Shown here piece after piece: positions 1 through 8,485 of a stretch of DNA of 13,898 nucleotides. The translations under genes were made by a program, and so were the position numbers. The DNA is from AC-32 sp035455445 (GTDB lineage Bacteria; Actinomycetota; Thermoleophilia; Gaiellales; Gaiellaceae), in NCBI GenBank assembly GCA_035455445.1, contig DATIFC010000164.1:1-13898 (forward strand), written 5' to 3'. Numbering within the stretch: the stretch's first letter is position 1; each line of letters opens with the position of its first letter. The notes beneath the pieces were generated by a model. The model was not told the DNA's origin, made no database searches, and saw nothing but the letters and a program-made list of their open reading frames with translations.

Positions 1-1
1 G

Positions 2-691
2 CACCTGCAGCGCGGCGAGGTTCTCGGGCTGATCGGCGACAACGGGGCCGGCAAATCCACGCTGGTCAAGATCATCAGCGGCTTCCAGAAGCCGGACAAC
101 GGCACGATCTTCATCAACGGCGAGGAGGTGTCGATCCGCTCGGTCGCGCACGCCCGCACGCTCGGGATCGACACGGTCTACCAGGACCTGGCGCTCGTGC
201 CGGGCATGTCCGTCTACCACAACATGTTCCTCAAGCGGGAGCTGCTCGGGAAGCTCGGCGGCGTCGCGCTGCCGCTGCTGAACAACGGCGAGATGCGGAA
301 GCGTGCTCGCCGACACCTCGACGAGATGGGCGTCCGGATCCCGGACGTCGACGCGGAGGTGGCCCAGCTCTCGGGAGGCCAGCGCCAGTCGATCGCGGTC
401 GCGCGCTCGGTCTACTCGGACGCGAAGATCATCCTGCTGGACGAGCCGCTGGCGGCGATGGGCGTGAAGGAGGGAGCGCTCATCCTCGACCTGATCCGGA
501 AGCTCCGGGACCAGGGCGAGGTGTCGATGATCCTGATCCTGCACAACTACGCGCACGTGTTCGAGGCCTGCGACCGCGTGAACTTGCTCCAGCACGGCGA
601 GATCACGCTCGACAAGCCGACCAAGGAGACCTCCGTGGAAGAGCTGACCGAGCTCGTCGTGCGCGAGTACCGGCAGGCCGTCACCGGCTGA
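2..691 (+). CDS. Sugar ABC transporter ATP-binding protein, 5'-partial (FrcA-like)
   Basis: This is the ATPase subunit of a monosaccharide importer (CUT2/ribose-fructose type), which would drive uptake at the inner face of the membrane with a permease and binding protein not in the window. The gene enters from upstream; the first full codon is at base 2 and 229 residues are visible. Numbering from there, Walker A GDNGAGKST is at 12-20, the Q-loop follows in VYQDLALVPGMS, the signature LSGGQRQ is at 123-129, Walker B IILLDEP is at 143-149 and the switch His is His181. The D-loop region reads DEPLAAMG where the family usually has DEPTAALG. It ends after a single ATPase domain, so it resembles FrcA-like single-domain subunits, not two-domain RbsA/XylG. 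Roughly 25-30 N-terminal residues are missing because of the window edge. The internal ATG/GTG codons near 128 are not starts, since the Walker A lies upstream. The substrate is inferred only from neighbours. Confidence 0.9.
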   Translation, partial: HLQRGEVLGLIGDNGAGKSTLVKIISGFQKPDNGTIFINGEEVSIRSVAHARTLGIDTVYQDLALVPGMSVYHNMFLKRELLGKLGGVALPLLNNGEMRKRARRHLDEMGVRIPDVDAEVAQLSGGQRQSIAVARSVYSDAKIILLDEPLAAMGVKEGALILDLIRKLRDQGEVSMILILHNYAHVFEACDRVNLLQHGEITLDKPTKETSVEELTELVVREYRQAVTG

Positions 692-700
692 CCCGCCCGC

Positions 701-706
701 GAGGGG
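701..706 (+). promoter_or_regulatory. Shine-Dalgarno-like GAGGGG before an ATC codon
   Basis: GAGGGG lies 6 bases (GAGG core 8 bases) upstream of the ATC at 713. That is a normal ribosome-binding distance. It supports translation of the epimerase beginning at 713 even though the codon is not ATG, GTG or TTG. Confidence 0.45.
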
Positions 707-712
707 TCAAGC

Positions 713-1606
713 ATCCGCGTTCTCGTCACGGGAGCGAAAGGCAAGGTCGGCGCCGCCGCCGTCTCCGCCCTGCTCGCAGCCGGACACGACGTGCGCGCCT
801 CCGACCTGGCCCGAGGGGTGTTCGAGCGGACGCTTCCCGACGAGCCGGGGGAGTACGCCCAGGCCGACCTGACCGACGCGGGCGACGCGTTTGCGATCGT
901 CCGCGGCGTCGACGCTGTCGTCCACGCGGGCGCGATCCCGGACCCGACCAAGAACCCGCCGCACGTCGTCTTCGCGAACAACCTGATGGCGACCTTCAAC
1001 GTCCTCGAGGCGGCCGTCCGCTTCGGCGTGGGGCGGTTCGTCTACATCTCGAGCGAGACGATCCCGGGCTTCTTCTTCCCGGAGCGCGAGTTCCTGCCGG
1101 ACTACGTGCCTGTCGACGAGGAGCACCCGGTCAGGCCGCAGGATCCGTACGCGCTCTCGAAGTGGTTCGGAGAGCTGCTGATGGACGCCGCCGTCGCGCG
1201 CGCCGACATCCGCTGCATCTCTCTGCGCCCGAGCTGGGTGCAGAACGAGGAGAACTACGAGCGCAACCTGGGGCCGCAGGTGCGGGATCCCTCGGTCTTG
1301 AGCCCCAACCTCTGGAGCTACTCCGACGTCTACGACCTCGCCGACGCGATCGTGCTCGCGGTCGAGTCCGACCTCCCCGGCCACGAGGTCTTCTACGTCG
1401 CGTCTCCCGACAACGTCGGCGGCCGCCCGTTCGCCGAGCTCGTCCGCCGCTACTACGGGGACGAGATCGAGCTCCGCCCGCTCGCGCGCGAGGACGCCTC
1501 CGGGATCTCGTGCGCGAAGGCGGAGCGGCTGCTCGGCTACTCGCCGAGCCGGTCGTGGCGCGACTACCTGGACGAGGAGGGGCGCGCACGCACGCGCGAA
1601 ATCTGA
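713..1606 (+). CDS. NAD-dependent epimerase/dehydratase (extended SDR)
   Basis: An extended short-chain dehydrogenase acting on a sugar or nucleotide-sugar, with NAD(P) as cofactor. From 713 it has 297 residues: the Rossmann motif TGAKGKVG at 6-13, HAGAIPDP where the family has its HxA motif, catalytic Ser113/Ser114 (YISSET), and Tyr146/Lys150 in YALSK. The LRPSWV segment and the late DLADAI helix are typical of UDP-glucose 4-epimerase-like and uronate-dehydrogenase-like members. Start choice is a problem: between the in-frame TGA of the ABC gene (689-691) and the Rossmann motif there is no ATG, GTG or TTG. The first usable one is GTG 791, which would delete the cofactor motif. An ATC at 713 in ATC-CGC-GTT-CTC-GTC-ACG-GGA gives the usual family opening (M)RVLVTG and has an SD in place. 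I take 713 as the start; a base-call error of ATG is the alternative. It follows the transporter by 21 bases. The exact substrate is unknown. Confidence 0.8.
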   Translation: MRVLVTGAKGKVGAAAVSALLAAGHDVRASDLARGVFERTLPDEPGEYAQADLTDAGDAFAIVRGVDAVVHAGAIPDPTKNPPHVVFANNLMATFNVLEAAVRFGVGRFVYISSETIPGFFFPEREFLPDYVPVDEEHPVRPQDPYALSKWFGELLMDAAVARADIRCISLRPSWVQNEENYERNLGPQVRDPSVLSPNLWSYSDVYDLADAIVLAVESDLPGHEVFYVASPDNVGGRPFAELVRRYYGDEIELRPLAREDASGISCAKAERLLGYSPSRSWRDYLDEEGRARTREI

Positions 1607-1622
1607 TCGAGTTCACGAGACG

Positions 1623-2636
1623 ATGAGCGAGCGTCTCAAGACCAGCCTCGGGATCTGGGCGTTCGGGCCGATGGTCACGCGGTTCGTCCCCGGCGGCTAC
1701 AAGCCGGAGCGCGCCGGGCAGACCACCGTGGAGCGGGTGCGCGAGGCGGTCGAGGGGCTGGGCGAGCTCATCGACGGCTACGAGTTCCACTACCCGCAGG
1801 AGCTGTCGGCGGCCAACCTCGACGAGGTGCGCGAGGCCCTCGACGGCCACGACGTGTACTGCATCGCCACCGGGCTCCACCTCGACCCGCGCTTCGGCAA
1901 GGGTGGGCTCGTCTCGCCCGACGAGGCGACCCGGGCCGAGGCCGTGACGCGCACGCTCGACGCGATCGACTTCGCCGGCGAGCTCGAGGCGAACTTCATC
2001 GTCTGGCCCGGGATCGAGGGCTACAACTACCCGTTCCAGGCGCCGTACAGGGAGACGTGGGCGTGGTTCCTCGACGGCATCGGCCAGGCGGCACAACGCT
2101 GTCGCGACCGCGGGATCACGCTCTTCCTCGAGCACAAGAACTCGGAGCCCGCGATGAAGATCCTGATGCGCAACGTCGGGATGACGCTCCACGTGATCCA
2201 CACGCTGCGGCGTCAGGGGCTCGACAACGTGCAGGTCAACATGGACTGGCAGCACCTGATCATGAACGGCGAGAACCTGGCGGAGTACGCGGCGCTGCTC
2301 GCCTCCGAGGGCCTGCTCGGCCATCAACACGCCAATTCCGGCTGGGGCACGTTCGACGACGACAACATGGTCGGCGCGACGGCCTTCATGGAGACGCTCG
2401 AGCTGGCGGTGGAGCTTCGGCGCGCCGGGTACGGCGACCGCGGCGAGCGGCTCGGATTCGACCTGTACCCGTACACGGAGGACGCCGTCGGGGCGGTGCG
2501 ACGCAGCGTCATGCACTGGCGGTTCATCGAGGACGTCGCCGAGCGGCTCGACGGCGAGGCGCTCCGTGAGGCGCAGATGCGCAAGGACGCCGTGGCCGCC
2601 TACGAGCTCGTCTACGCGGCGCTTGGCGCGGGGTAG
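1623..2636 (+). CDS. Xylose isomerase-like TIM-barrel sugar isomerase
   Basis: Predicted metal-dependent aldose-ketose isomerase of the AP-endonuclease-2/xylose isomerase barrel fold, 337 residues. From memory of Streptomyces XylA (about 388 residues), the order of key motifs matches: proton-relay His in FHYPQEL (His56), Trp128 in VWPGIEG, metal Glu170 and Lys172 in EHKNSEP (XylA EPKPNEP), Asp208/His211 in NMDWQH (XylA NPEVGH), His236 and Asp245-247 in HQHANSG-WGTFDDDN (XylA HIDLNGQ and YDQD), and Asp280 in GFDLYPYTED (XylA HFDFKPPRTED). Two metal positions seem changed (Glu to Asp208, Asp to His236), and the C-terminal dimerisation arm of XylA is absent. ATG 1623 follows the epimerase stop by 16 bases with only a weak SD. 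A xylulokinase-like gene overlaps its 3' end, which supports a D-xylose-type isomerase/kinase pair. It could instead act on another aldose such as rhamnose, lyxose or a sugar acid derivative. Confidence 0.8.
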   Translation: MSERLKTSLGIWAFGPMVTRFVPGGYKPERAGQTTVERVREAVEGLGELIDGYEFHYPQELSAANLDEVREALDGHDVYCIATGLHLDPRFGKGGLVSPDEATRAEAVTRTLDAIDFAGELEANFIVWPGIEGYNYPFQAPYRETWAWFLDGIGQAAQRCRDRGITLFLEHKNSEPAMKILMRNVGMTLHVIHTLRRQGLDNVQVNMDWQHLIMNGENLAEYAALLASEGLLGHQHANSGWGTFDDDNMVGATAFMETLELAVELRRAGYGDRGERLGFDLYPYTEDAVGAVRRSVMHWRFIEDVAERLDGEALREAQMRKDAVAAYELVYAALGAG

Positions 2637-4062
2637 CACGTTCGTCGGCCTCGACGTCGGCACGACCGGCGTCAAGGCGATCGCCGTCTCCCCGACGGGC
2701 GAGGTCCTCGCGCGGGCGGAAGAGGGGTACCCGCTCGCCACGCCCGCGCCGGGGTGGGCCGAGCAGGACCCCGAGGACTGGTGGCGCGCGAGCGAGGCGG
2801 CGCTGGCCGCCGTCGGCGCCGAAGGCGCAGCGGGAATCGGCCTCTCCGGCCAGATGCACGGGCTCGTGGCCCTGGACCGGAGCGACCAGGTGATCCGGCC
2901 CGCGATCCTCTGGAACGATCAGCGGACGTCGGCCGAGTGCGAGGAGATCGAGCGGCGCATCGGCCTCGAGCGGCTCATCCGCCTGACCGGCAACCGGGCG
3001 CTGACGGGCTTCACCGCGCCGAAGCTGCTGTGGCTGCGCGAGCACGAGCCGCAGGGCTACGGACGGATCCGGCAGGTCCTCCTGCCGAAAGACTTCGTGC
3101 GGCTTCGTCTCACGGGCGAGCGCGCGACCGACGTTGCGGACGCCTCCGGGACGCTCCTCTTCGACGTCGCGAAGCGGCGCTGGAGCGACGAGGTCCTCGA
3201 CGCGCTCGAGATCCCGCCCGACTGGCTGCCCGTGGCGATGGAGTCGCCGCAGGTCTCCGGGCAGACCGCGCACGGGATCCCGGTCGCCGCGGGGGCAGGG
3301 GACCAGGCGGCCGGCGCGCTGGGCGTCGGCGTGGCCCGGCCGGGGCCTCTTTCGGTCGTCCTCGGCACCTCCGGCGTGGTCTTCGCGGCGCTGCCGGCCT
3401 ACGAGCCCGAGCCACAGGCGCGCCTGCACGTCTTCTGCCATGCCGCTCCGGGAACCTGGCACGCGATGGGGGTGATGCTCTCGGCCGCCGGCTCGCTGCG
3501 CTGGTTCCGGGAGGCATTCGCCCCGGGCGTCGCCTACGACGAGCTCCTCACGGAGGCTGCGGGAGTCGAGCCGGGCGCCGAAGGCGTCCTCTTCCTTCCG
3601 TACCTCTCGGGCGAGCGCACGCCACACGCAGACCCGGACGCACGTGCCGCGTTCACCGGCCTCCGACTCGAGCACGGCCGCGCCGTGCTGGCCCGCGCCC
3701 TCTTGGAGGGCGTCGCCTACGGGTTGCGCGACTCCCTGGAGCTCCTGCGAGACCTCGGCGTCCGCGCGGAGAGCGGGCGCGCCTCGGGCGGCGGCGCGCG
3801 CAGCCGCCTCTGGCTCCGGATCGTCTCCTCCGTGCTGGGCCTCCCCCTCGAGCTCACGGCCGTGGAGGAGGGGGCAGCCTTCGGCGCGGCCCTGCTCGGC
3901 GCGGTTGCGGCGGGCGCGTTCGCCGACGTCCACGAGGCGGTCGAGGCGTGCGTCCGGCCCCTCGAACGCATCGAGCCCGACGCTGGCTGGTCGCGCGCCT
4001 ACGAAGCCGGTTACCCTCGCTTTCGCGCGTTGTATCCGTCCCTCGAATACCTGGAGGAGTGA
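2623..4062 (+). CDS. xylB: Xylulokinase-like FGGY carbohydrate kinase
   Basis: Phosphorylates a ketopentose, most likely D-xylulose to D-xylulose 5-phosphate for the pentose phosphate pathway, in the cytosol. From TTG 2623 it has 479 residues, normal for XylB. Visible motifs: the N-terminal phosphate loop DVGTTGVK (about 11-18), the XylB hallmark SGQMHGLV, WNDQR, the catalytic-base Asp227 in GAGDQAAG, GTSGVV in the adenosine/phosphate region, LSGERTPH, then the C-terminal SGGGARSRLW and EEGAAFGAALLG adenine-binding segments. TTG 2623 overlaps the isomerase by 14 bases and gives MARGSTFVGLDVGTT. An open frame continues upstream to a possible start near 2566, but that would add an implausible Arg-rich leader; ACG 2638 is a less likely alternative. 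The overlap suggests translational coupling with the isomerase. Substrate specificity is inferred from the SGQMHG motif and the neighbour. Confidence 0.9.
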   Translation: MARGSTFVGLDVGTTGVKAIAVSPTGEVLARAEEGYPLATPAPGWAEQDPEDWWRASEAALAAVGAEGAAGIGLSGQMHGLVALDRSDQVIRPAILWNDQRTSAECEEIERRIGLERLIRLTGNRALTGFTAPKLLWLREHEPQGYGRIRQVLLPKDFVRLRLTGERATDVADASGTLLFDVAKRRWSDEVLDALEIPPDWLPVAMESPQVSGQTAHGIPVAAGAGDQAAGALGVGVARPGPLSVVLGTSGVVFAALPAYEPEPQARLHVFCHAAPGTWHAMGVMLSAAGSLRWFREAFAPGVAYDELLTEAAGVEPGAEGVLFLPYLSGERTPHADPDARAAFTGLRLEHGRAVLARALLEGVAYGLRDSLELLRDLGVRAESGRASGGGARSRLWLRIVSSVLGLPLELTAVEEGAAFGAALLGAVAAGAFADVHEAVEACVRPLERIEPDAGWSRAYEAGYPRFRALYPSLEYLEE

Positions 4063-4769
4063 TGACGCCACTGGAAGGAAAGGCGGCGCTGGTGACGGGG
4101 GCGAGCCGCGGGATCGGCCGCGCGGTCGCCCACGCGCTCGCCGCGTCCGGCGTGAGCCTGGGGCTGGCGTCTCGCAGCGGCGACGACCTCGGCCTCGACG
4201 GCGTGGTCGCGCGCGCGTGCGACGTCCGCGACCCGGCCGACCTCGAGCGCTTCGTGGCGGACACCGTCGAGCGGTTCGGGCGCCTGGACATCCTCGTCGC
4301 GAACGCCGGTGTCGGCGCCTACGGCCCGTTCCTCGAGCTCTCGCCGGAGCACCTCGACGAGATGATCGACGTGAACGTCAGGGGAACGATCTACGCCGTG
4401 CGCGCTTCGTTGCCGCACCTGCTCGAGAGCGGCGAGGCCGACCTCGTCACGATCGCCTCGGAGGCGGGCCGGCGCGGCCTTCCCCTGGAGGCGGTCTACT
4501 GCGCCTCGAAGTTCGCCCAGGTCGGCTTCACCCGCGCGCTCGACCACGAGCTCCGCGAGCAGGGAGTCCGCTGCACGAACATCTGCCCGGGCGGGGTGGC
4601 AACCGACTTCGCCATGGGACGGGGGCGCACTCCCGAGATGCCCGAGCTCGCGGGGATGATGAGCGCCGAGGACGTGGCCGAGGTGGTGCTCTTCGCGCTG
4701 ACGAGGCCACGCACCCACCGCATCCTCGAGACGGCCCTCCGGCCGGTGACGGAGCCGTCGTGGGGATGA
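4062..4769 (+). CDS. Classical SDR family oxidoreductase
   Basis: Predicted NAD(P)-dependent alcohol/sugar dehydrogenase or 3-ketoacyl-reductase-like SDR, 235 residues, cytosolic. Domain evidence: Rossmann TGASRGIG at 12-19, CDVRD around 53-57, NAG at 81-83, Asn105, catalytic Ser133, Tyr146 and Lys150 (YCASK), then CPGGVATDF after the active site. This is the full set for a working classical SDR. ATG 4062 shares TGATG with the kinase stop and has GGAGG at 4053-4057 four bases upstream, so coupling is very likely. The position between a ketopentose kinase and a Gfo/Idh/MocA enzyme suggests a polyol or sugar substrate of the same pathway, but the C-terminal substrate loop gives no recognisable specificity. 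Confidence 0.9.
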   Translation: MTPLEGKAALVTGASRGIGRAVAHALAASGVSLGLASRSGDDLGLDGVVARACDVRDPADLERFVADTVERFGRLDILVANAGVGAYGPFLELSPEHLDEMIDVNVRGTIYAVRASLPHLLESGEADLVTIASEAGRRGLPLEAVYCASKFAQVGFTRALDHELREQGVRCTNICPGGVATDFAMGRGRTPEMPELAGMMSAEDVAEVVLFALTRPRTHRILETALRPVTEPSWG

Positions 4770-5722
4770 GGCCCGTCGGCTGGGGGATCGTCTCCACGGC
4801 CGAGATCAACCGGCTCGTGATCCCGCCCGCGCAGGGCTCCGAGAAGTGCGACCTGATCGCGGTCGCAAGCCGCGACTCCGCCCGTGCCGAGACGTACGCC
4901 CGCGAGTGGGGCATCGACCGCGCGTACGGCAGCTACGAGGCGTTGCTCGAGGACCCGGACGTCGAGGCCGTCTACATCTCCCTCCCCAACTCGCTCCACT
5001 GCGAGTGGTCGATCCGCGCCCTCGAGGCGGGGAAGCACGTCCTCTGCGAGAAGCCTCTGTCGCGGCGGCCCGCGGAGGTCGAGGCCGCCTTCGACGCGGC
5101 CGACCGGGCCGGGCGCCTGCTGATGGAGGCCTTCATGTGGCGCCACCACCCGCAGACCCGGAGACTGGTCGAGCTGCTCGACGGGGGAGCGATCGGCACG
5201 CCGCGGGTGATCCGCTCCTCGTTCAGCTTCACCATCACGCGCGAGCCCAACGTGCGCCTCCTCTCAGAGCTGGACGGAGGGGCGCTGATGGACGTCGGCT
5301 GCTACTGCGTGAGCGCCTCGCGGCTGCTCGGCGGCGAGCCCCGGCACGTCGCGGGCGCGCAGCTCATCGGCTCGGGCGGGGTCGACGTCGTCTTCGCCGG
5401 CGCGATGCTGCTCGAGGACGAGGTGACGGCGCACTTCGACTGCGGCTTCGTGCTCCCCTCGCGCGACGAGCTCGAGGTGATCGGCGAGGAGGGCTCGCTC
5501 TTCCTCGACGATCCCTGGCACGCGCACGAGCCGCTGATCGAGATCCGCCGCGGCGGCGACGTCGAGCGCGTCGAGACCGAGCGGGCGAACTCCTACCAGC
5601 TCGAGCTCGAGAACCTGAGCGAGGCGATCCGCGGCGAGGGCGAGCCGCTGCTCGGCCGGGCCGACGCGCTCGGCAACGCCCGTGCGCTCGAGGCGCTGTA
5701 CGCCTCGGCAGAGCTGCGCTAG
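4766..5722 (+). CDS. Gfo/Idh/MocA family oxidoreductase (GFOR/xylose-dehydrogenase-like)
   Basis: Predicted NAD(P)-dependent sugar dehydrogenase, 318 residues, with an N-terminal Rossmann domain opening GWGIVSTAEI and a C-terminal alpha/beta substrate domain. Conserved EKPL places Lys96 in the active site. The second motif GGALMDVGCY has Asp176 and Tyr180, where glucose-fructose oxidoreductase, dimeric dihydrodiol dehydrogenase and NADP D-xylose 1-dehydrogenases carry Tyr and inositol-dehydrogenase-like members carry His. That favours oxidation of an aldose at C1. There is no signal peptide. ATG 4766 overlaps the SDR stop as ATGA, so it is coupled. It is the last gene of the sugar operon, and its TAG stop lies in a CTAG shared with the convergent dodecin gene. 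A role in an alternative oxidative xylose route, beside isomerase/kinase, is inference. Confidence 0.88.
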   Translation: MRPVGWGIVSTAEINRLVIPPAQGSEKCDLIAVASRDSARAETYAREWGIDRAYGSYEALLEDPDVEAVYISLPNSLHCEWSIRALEAGKHVLCEKPLSRRPAEVEAAFDAADRAGRLLMEAFMWRHHPQTRRLVELLDGGAIGTPRVIRSSFSFTITREPNVRLLSELDGGALMDVGCYCVSASRLLGGEPRHVAGAQLIGSGGVDVVFAGAMLLEDEVTAHFDCGFVLPSRDELEVIGEEGSLFLDDPWHAHEPLIEIRRGGDVERVETERANSYQLELENLSEAIRGEGEPLLGRADALGNARALEALYASAELR

Positions 5723-5725
5723 CGC
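5716..5725. repeat. 10-bp perfect palindrome holding two convergent stop codons
   Basis: GCGCTAGCGC is its own reverse complement. The central CTAG (5719-5722) supplies the TAG stop of the oxidoreductase on the plus strand and the TAG stop of the dodecin gene on the minus strand, so the two genes overlap by 4 bases and no terminator fits between them. Confidence 0.85.
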
Positions 5726-5925
5726 TCGACGGCGAAGGCGATGTTCACGGTCGTCCGGTACTCGCTGATGCGCTCGCCCTCGACGACGGCGCTCATCGAG
5801 ACGACGTCCGCGCCCGTGATCCCGCGGACGGTCTTCGCCGCCTCCTGGACGGCCGCGTCGGCCGCCCTGGCGAAGCTCTCCGGGGACGAGCCGATCACCG
5901 TGATCACCTTGGCGATGTCCGCCAT
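5719..5925 (-). CDS. Dodecin-family small protein (tryptophan-less type)
   Basis: A 68-residue protein with the dodecin pattern: a short strand KVITVIGSSPESF, one helix about 17-34, then two long strands ending in YRTTVNIAFAVER. Dodecins form hollow dodecamers. Flavin-binding members carry a stacking Trp in a DWFEV-like segment after the helix; here the corresponding stretch is ITGADVV, with no Trp. From memory it looks closer to the mycobacterial Rv0379 (SecE2, calcium dodecin) type than to flavin-storing dodecins, so flavin binding should not be assumed. Start ATG at 5925 has AAAGGAG 5 bases upstream. It lies 18 bases downstream of the YihY-family gene on the same strand, probably as one transcript, and its stop overlaps the convergent oxidoreductase gene. 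Confidence 0.88.
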   Translation of the reverse strand: MADIAKVITVIGSSPESFARAADAAVQEAAKTVRGITGADVVSMSAVVEGERISEYRTTVNIAFAVER

Positions 5926-5943
5926 GTCCGCTCCTTTCGGTCG

Positions 5944-6792
5944 TTACTGTCTGGCGATTCCCAGCATGTGCAGCAGCCCGTGCTGCCCTTCCTTCGCGTC
6001 CTCCCGCAGCAGCTCGTCGAGCTCCACTCCGACCAGGAAGATGATCGTCGAGGTGTAGACGTAGCCGGTCACGACGAGGAAGACGCCGAGGTTTCCCGTC
6101 GCCGTCTTGAAGTTCAGCAGAGTCGTCACGAGCAGCTGGAAGATCAGCGTGGCCGCGACCCACGCGAGGATCACGAGGACGGTCCCGCCGCTGACCCACG
6201 TCTTCGACCGCGGCTCGACCGGCGCGAACCGCACCAGCAACCCCACCGCGAGCGCGAGCAGCACTACGGCGATCACCCAGCGGCCCACCGCGACCACGAC
6301 CTCGAGGGTCCCGTGCCGCGCGAGCGCGGGCGCCGCGAGCACCACGAGGATCGCGCCCACCACGCAGAGGGTGATCGCGGCCGCAAGGCCGAGGGAGACC
6401 GGGTAGCGCTCCTTCCACGAGCGCGTCTCCTCGCAGCCGTAGACCGTGTTCGTCGCGCCCATCACGCCCCGGACCGAGCCCGAGACGTACCAGAGGGCCA
6501 GCAGTGACGCGAAGACGAGCAGCCCGGTCGAGTCGGTGGAGAAGATCTTCTCCGCCGCGACGTCGATGGCGTGGGCGGTCGCCGGCTGAACGTGCGCCTG
6601 CACGCGCGGGAAGATCGTCTCCTTCCAGACGCGCCGCTCGCCGACCGCGCCGAGGATCGCGAGCCCGAGCAGGGTCAGCGGAACGAGCGCCTTGAGCACG
6701 GCGAACGCGATCGCGCTCGCGTGGTCGAGCAGCTCGTGCTTCGCGAACACGTCGACCCAGAGCCGCACGAACCGCTTCAGCCGGACGGTCAT
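5944..6792 (-). CDS. YihY/BrkB family inner-membrane protein
   Basis: A 282-residue polytopic membrane protein of the YihY/virulence-factor BrkB (UPF0761) family. Its biochemical function is not established; the old RNase BN name for the family is wrong. Hydrophobic segments at about 28-50, 90-110, 133-157, 165-189, 202-225 and 235-257 fit the usual six helices. The conserved opening HASAIAFAVLKALVPL and the late GVFLVVTGYVYTSTIIFLVGVELDELL segment are family hallmarks. The charged C-terminus about 261-282 is cytosolic by prediction. Start ATG at 6792 has an AGGCGGAG-like SD; the gene is divergent from ffh with 44 bases between them and co-directional with the dodecin gene 18 bases downstream. 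Confidence 0.88.
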   Translation of the reverse strand: MTVRLKRFVRLWVDVFAKHELLDHASAIAFAVLKALVPLTLLGLAILGAVGERRVWKETIFPRVQAHVQPATAHAIDVAAEKIFSTDSTGLLVFASLLALWYVSGSVRGVMGATNTVYGCEETRSWKERYPVSLGLAAAITLCVVGAILVVLAAPALARHGTLEVVVAVGRWVIAVVLLALAVGLLVRFAPVEPRSKTWVSGGTVLVILAWVAATLIFQLLVTTLLNFKTATGNLGVFLVVTGYVYTSTIIFLVGVELDELLREDAKEGQHGLLHMLGIARQ

Positions 6793-6822
6793 GCGCTCCG
6801 CCTACCCGAAATCGCCCCCGGC

Positions 6823-6828
6823 TAGACT
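6823..6828 (+). promoter_or_regulatory. Candidate -10 box for a leaderless ffh transcript
   Basis: TAGACT fits the actinobacterial TANNNT -10 pattern and ends 8 bases before the GTG start of ffh. Transcription would begin at or within a base or two of the start codon, giving a leaderless mRNA. This agrees with the absence of an SD before that GTG. No convincing -35 box is visible. Confidence 0.5.
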
Positions 6829-6836
6829 GGCGGGCC

Positions 6837-8237
<1,401 letters not shown>

Positions 8238-8241
8238 CCGT

Positions 8242-8484
8242 TTGGCAGTCAAGCTGAGGTTGACCCGAGTCGGGTCTAAGAAGAACCCCGTCTACCGCAT
8301 CGTCGCGGCGGACTCGCGCTCGCCACGCGACGGCAAGTTCCTCGAGATCGTCGGCCGCTACAACCCGCAGACCGATCCGTCGACGATCGAGCTCGACGAG
8401 GAGAAGGTGCGCAACTGGCTCTCGAAGGGCGCGCAGCCGTCCGGGACCGTCGCCCGCCTGCTGAAGGTCAAGGGAGTCTCGTAG
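8242..8484 (+). CDS. rpsP: 30S ribosomal protein S16
   Basis: Small-subunit ribosomal protein bS16, 80 residues, needed for assembly of the 30S body. The sequence opens (M)AVKLRLTRVGSKKNPVYRIVAADSRSPRDGKFLEIVGRYNP, the diagnostic S16 N-terminus, followed by the NWLSKGAQPSGTVARLL segment. Length is normal. The TTG start is chosen because it matches the family N-terminus and has a strong SD. It lies 4 bases after the ffh stop and 1 base before khpA, so it is clearly within one operon. Confidence 0.97.
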   Translation: MAVKLRLTRVGSKKNPVYRIVAADSRSPRDGKFLEIVGRYNPQTDPSTIELDEEKVRNWLSKGAQPSGTVARLLKVKGVS

Positions 8485-8485
8485 C

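Noticed and set aside
2..1606. Possible ABC ATPase-epimerase fusion by TGA readthrough, since both share one frame
   Set aside because: The two domains are not known to be fused, and an SD with a start-like ATC follows the TGA. Separate genes are simpler.
2524..4071. 515-residue open frame on the minus strand opposite the xylulokinase gene
   Set aside because: It mirrors a conserved FGGY kinase, is Arg/Gly/Pro/Ala-rich without any domain pattern, and is the kind of antisense frame expected in GC-rich genes.
4846..6507. 553-residue plus-strand frame running past the oxidoreductase into the convergent genes
   Set aside because: Arg/Ala/Pro-rich shadow in a different frame from the real oxidoreductase, crossing two genes of the opposite strand.
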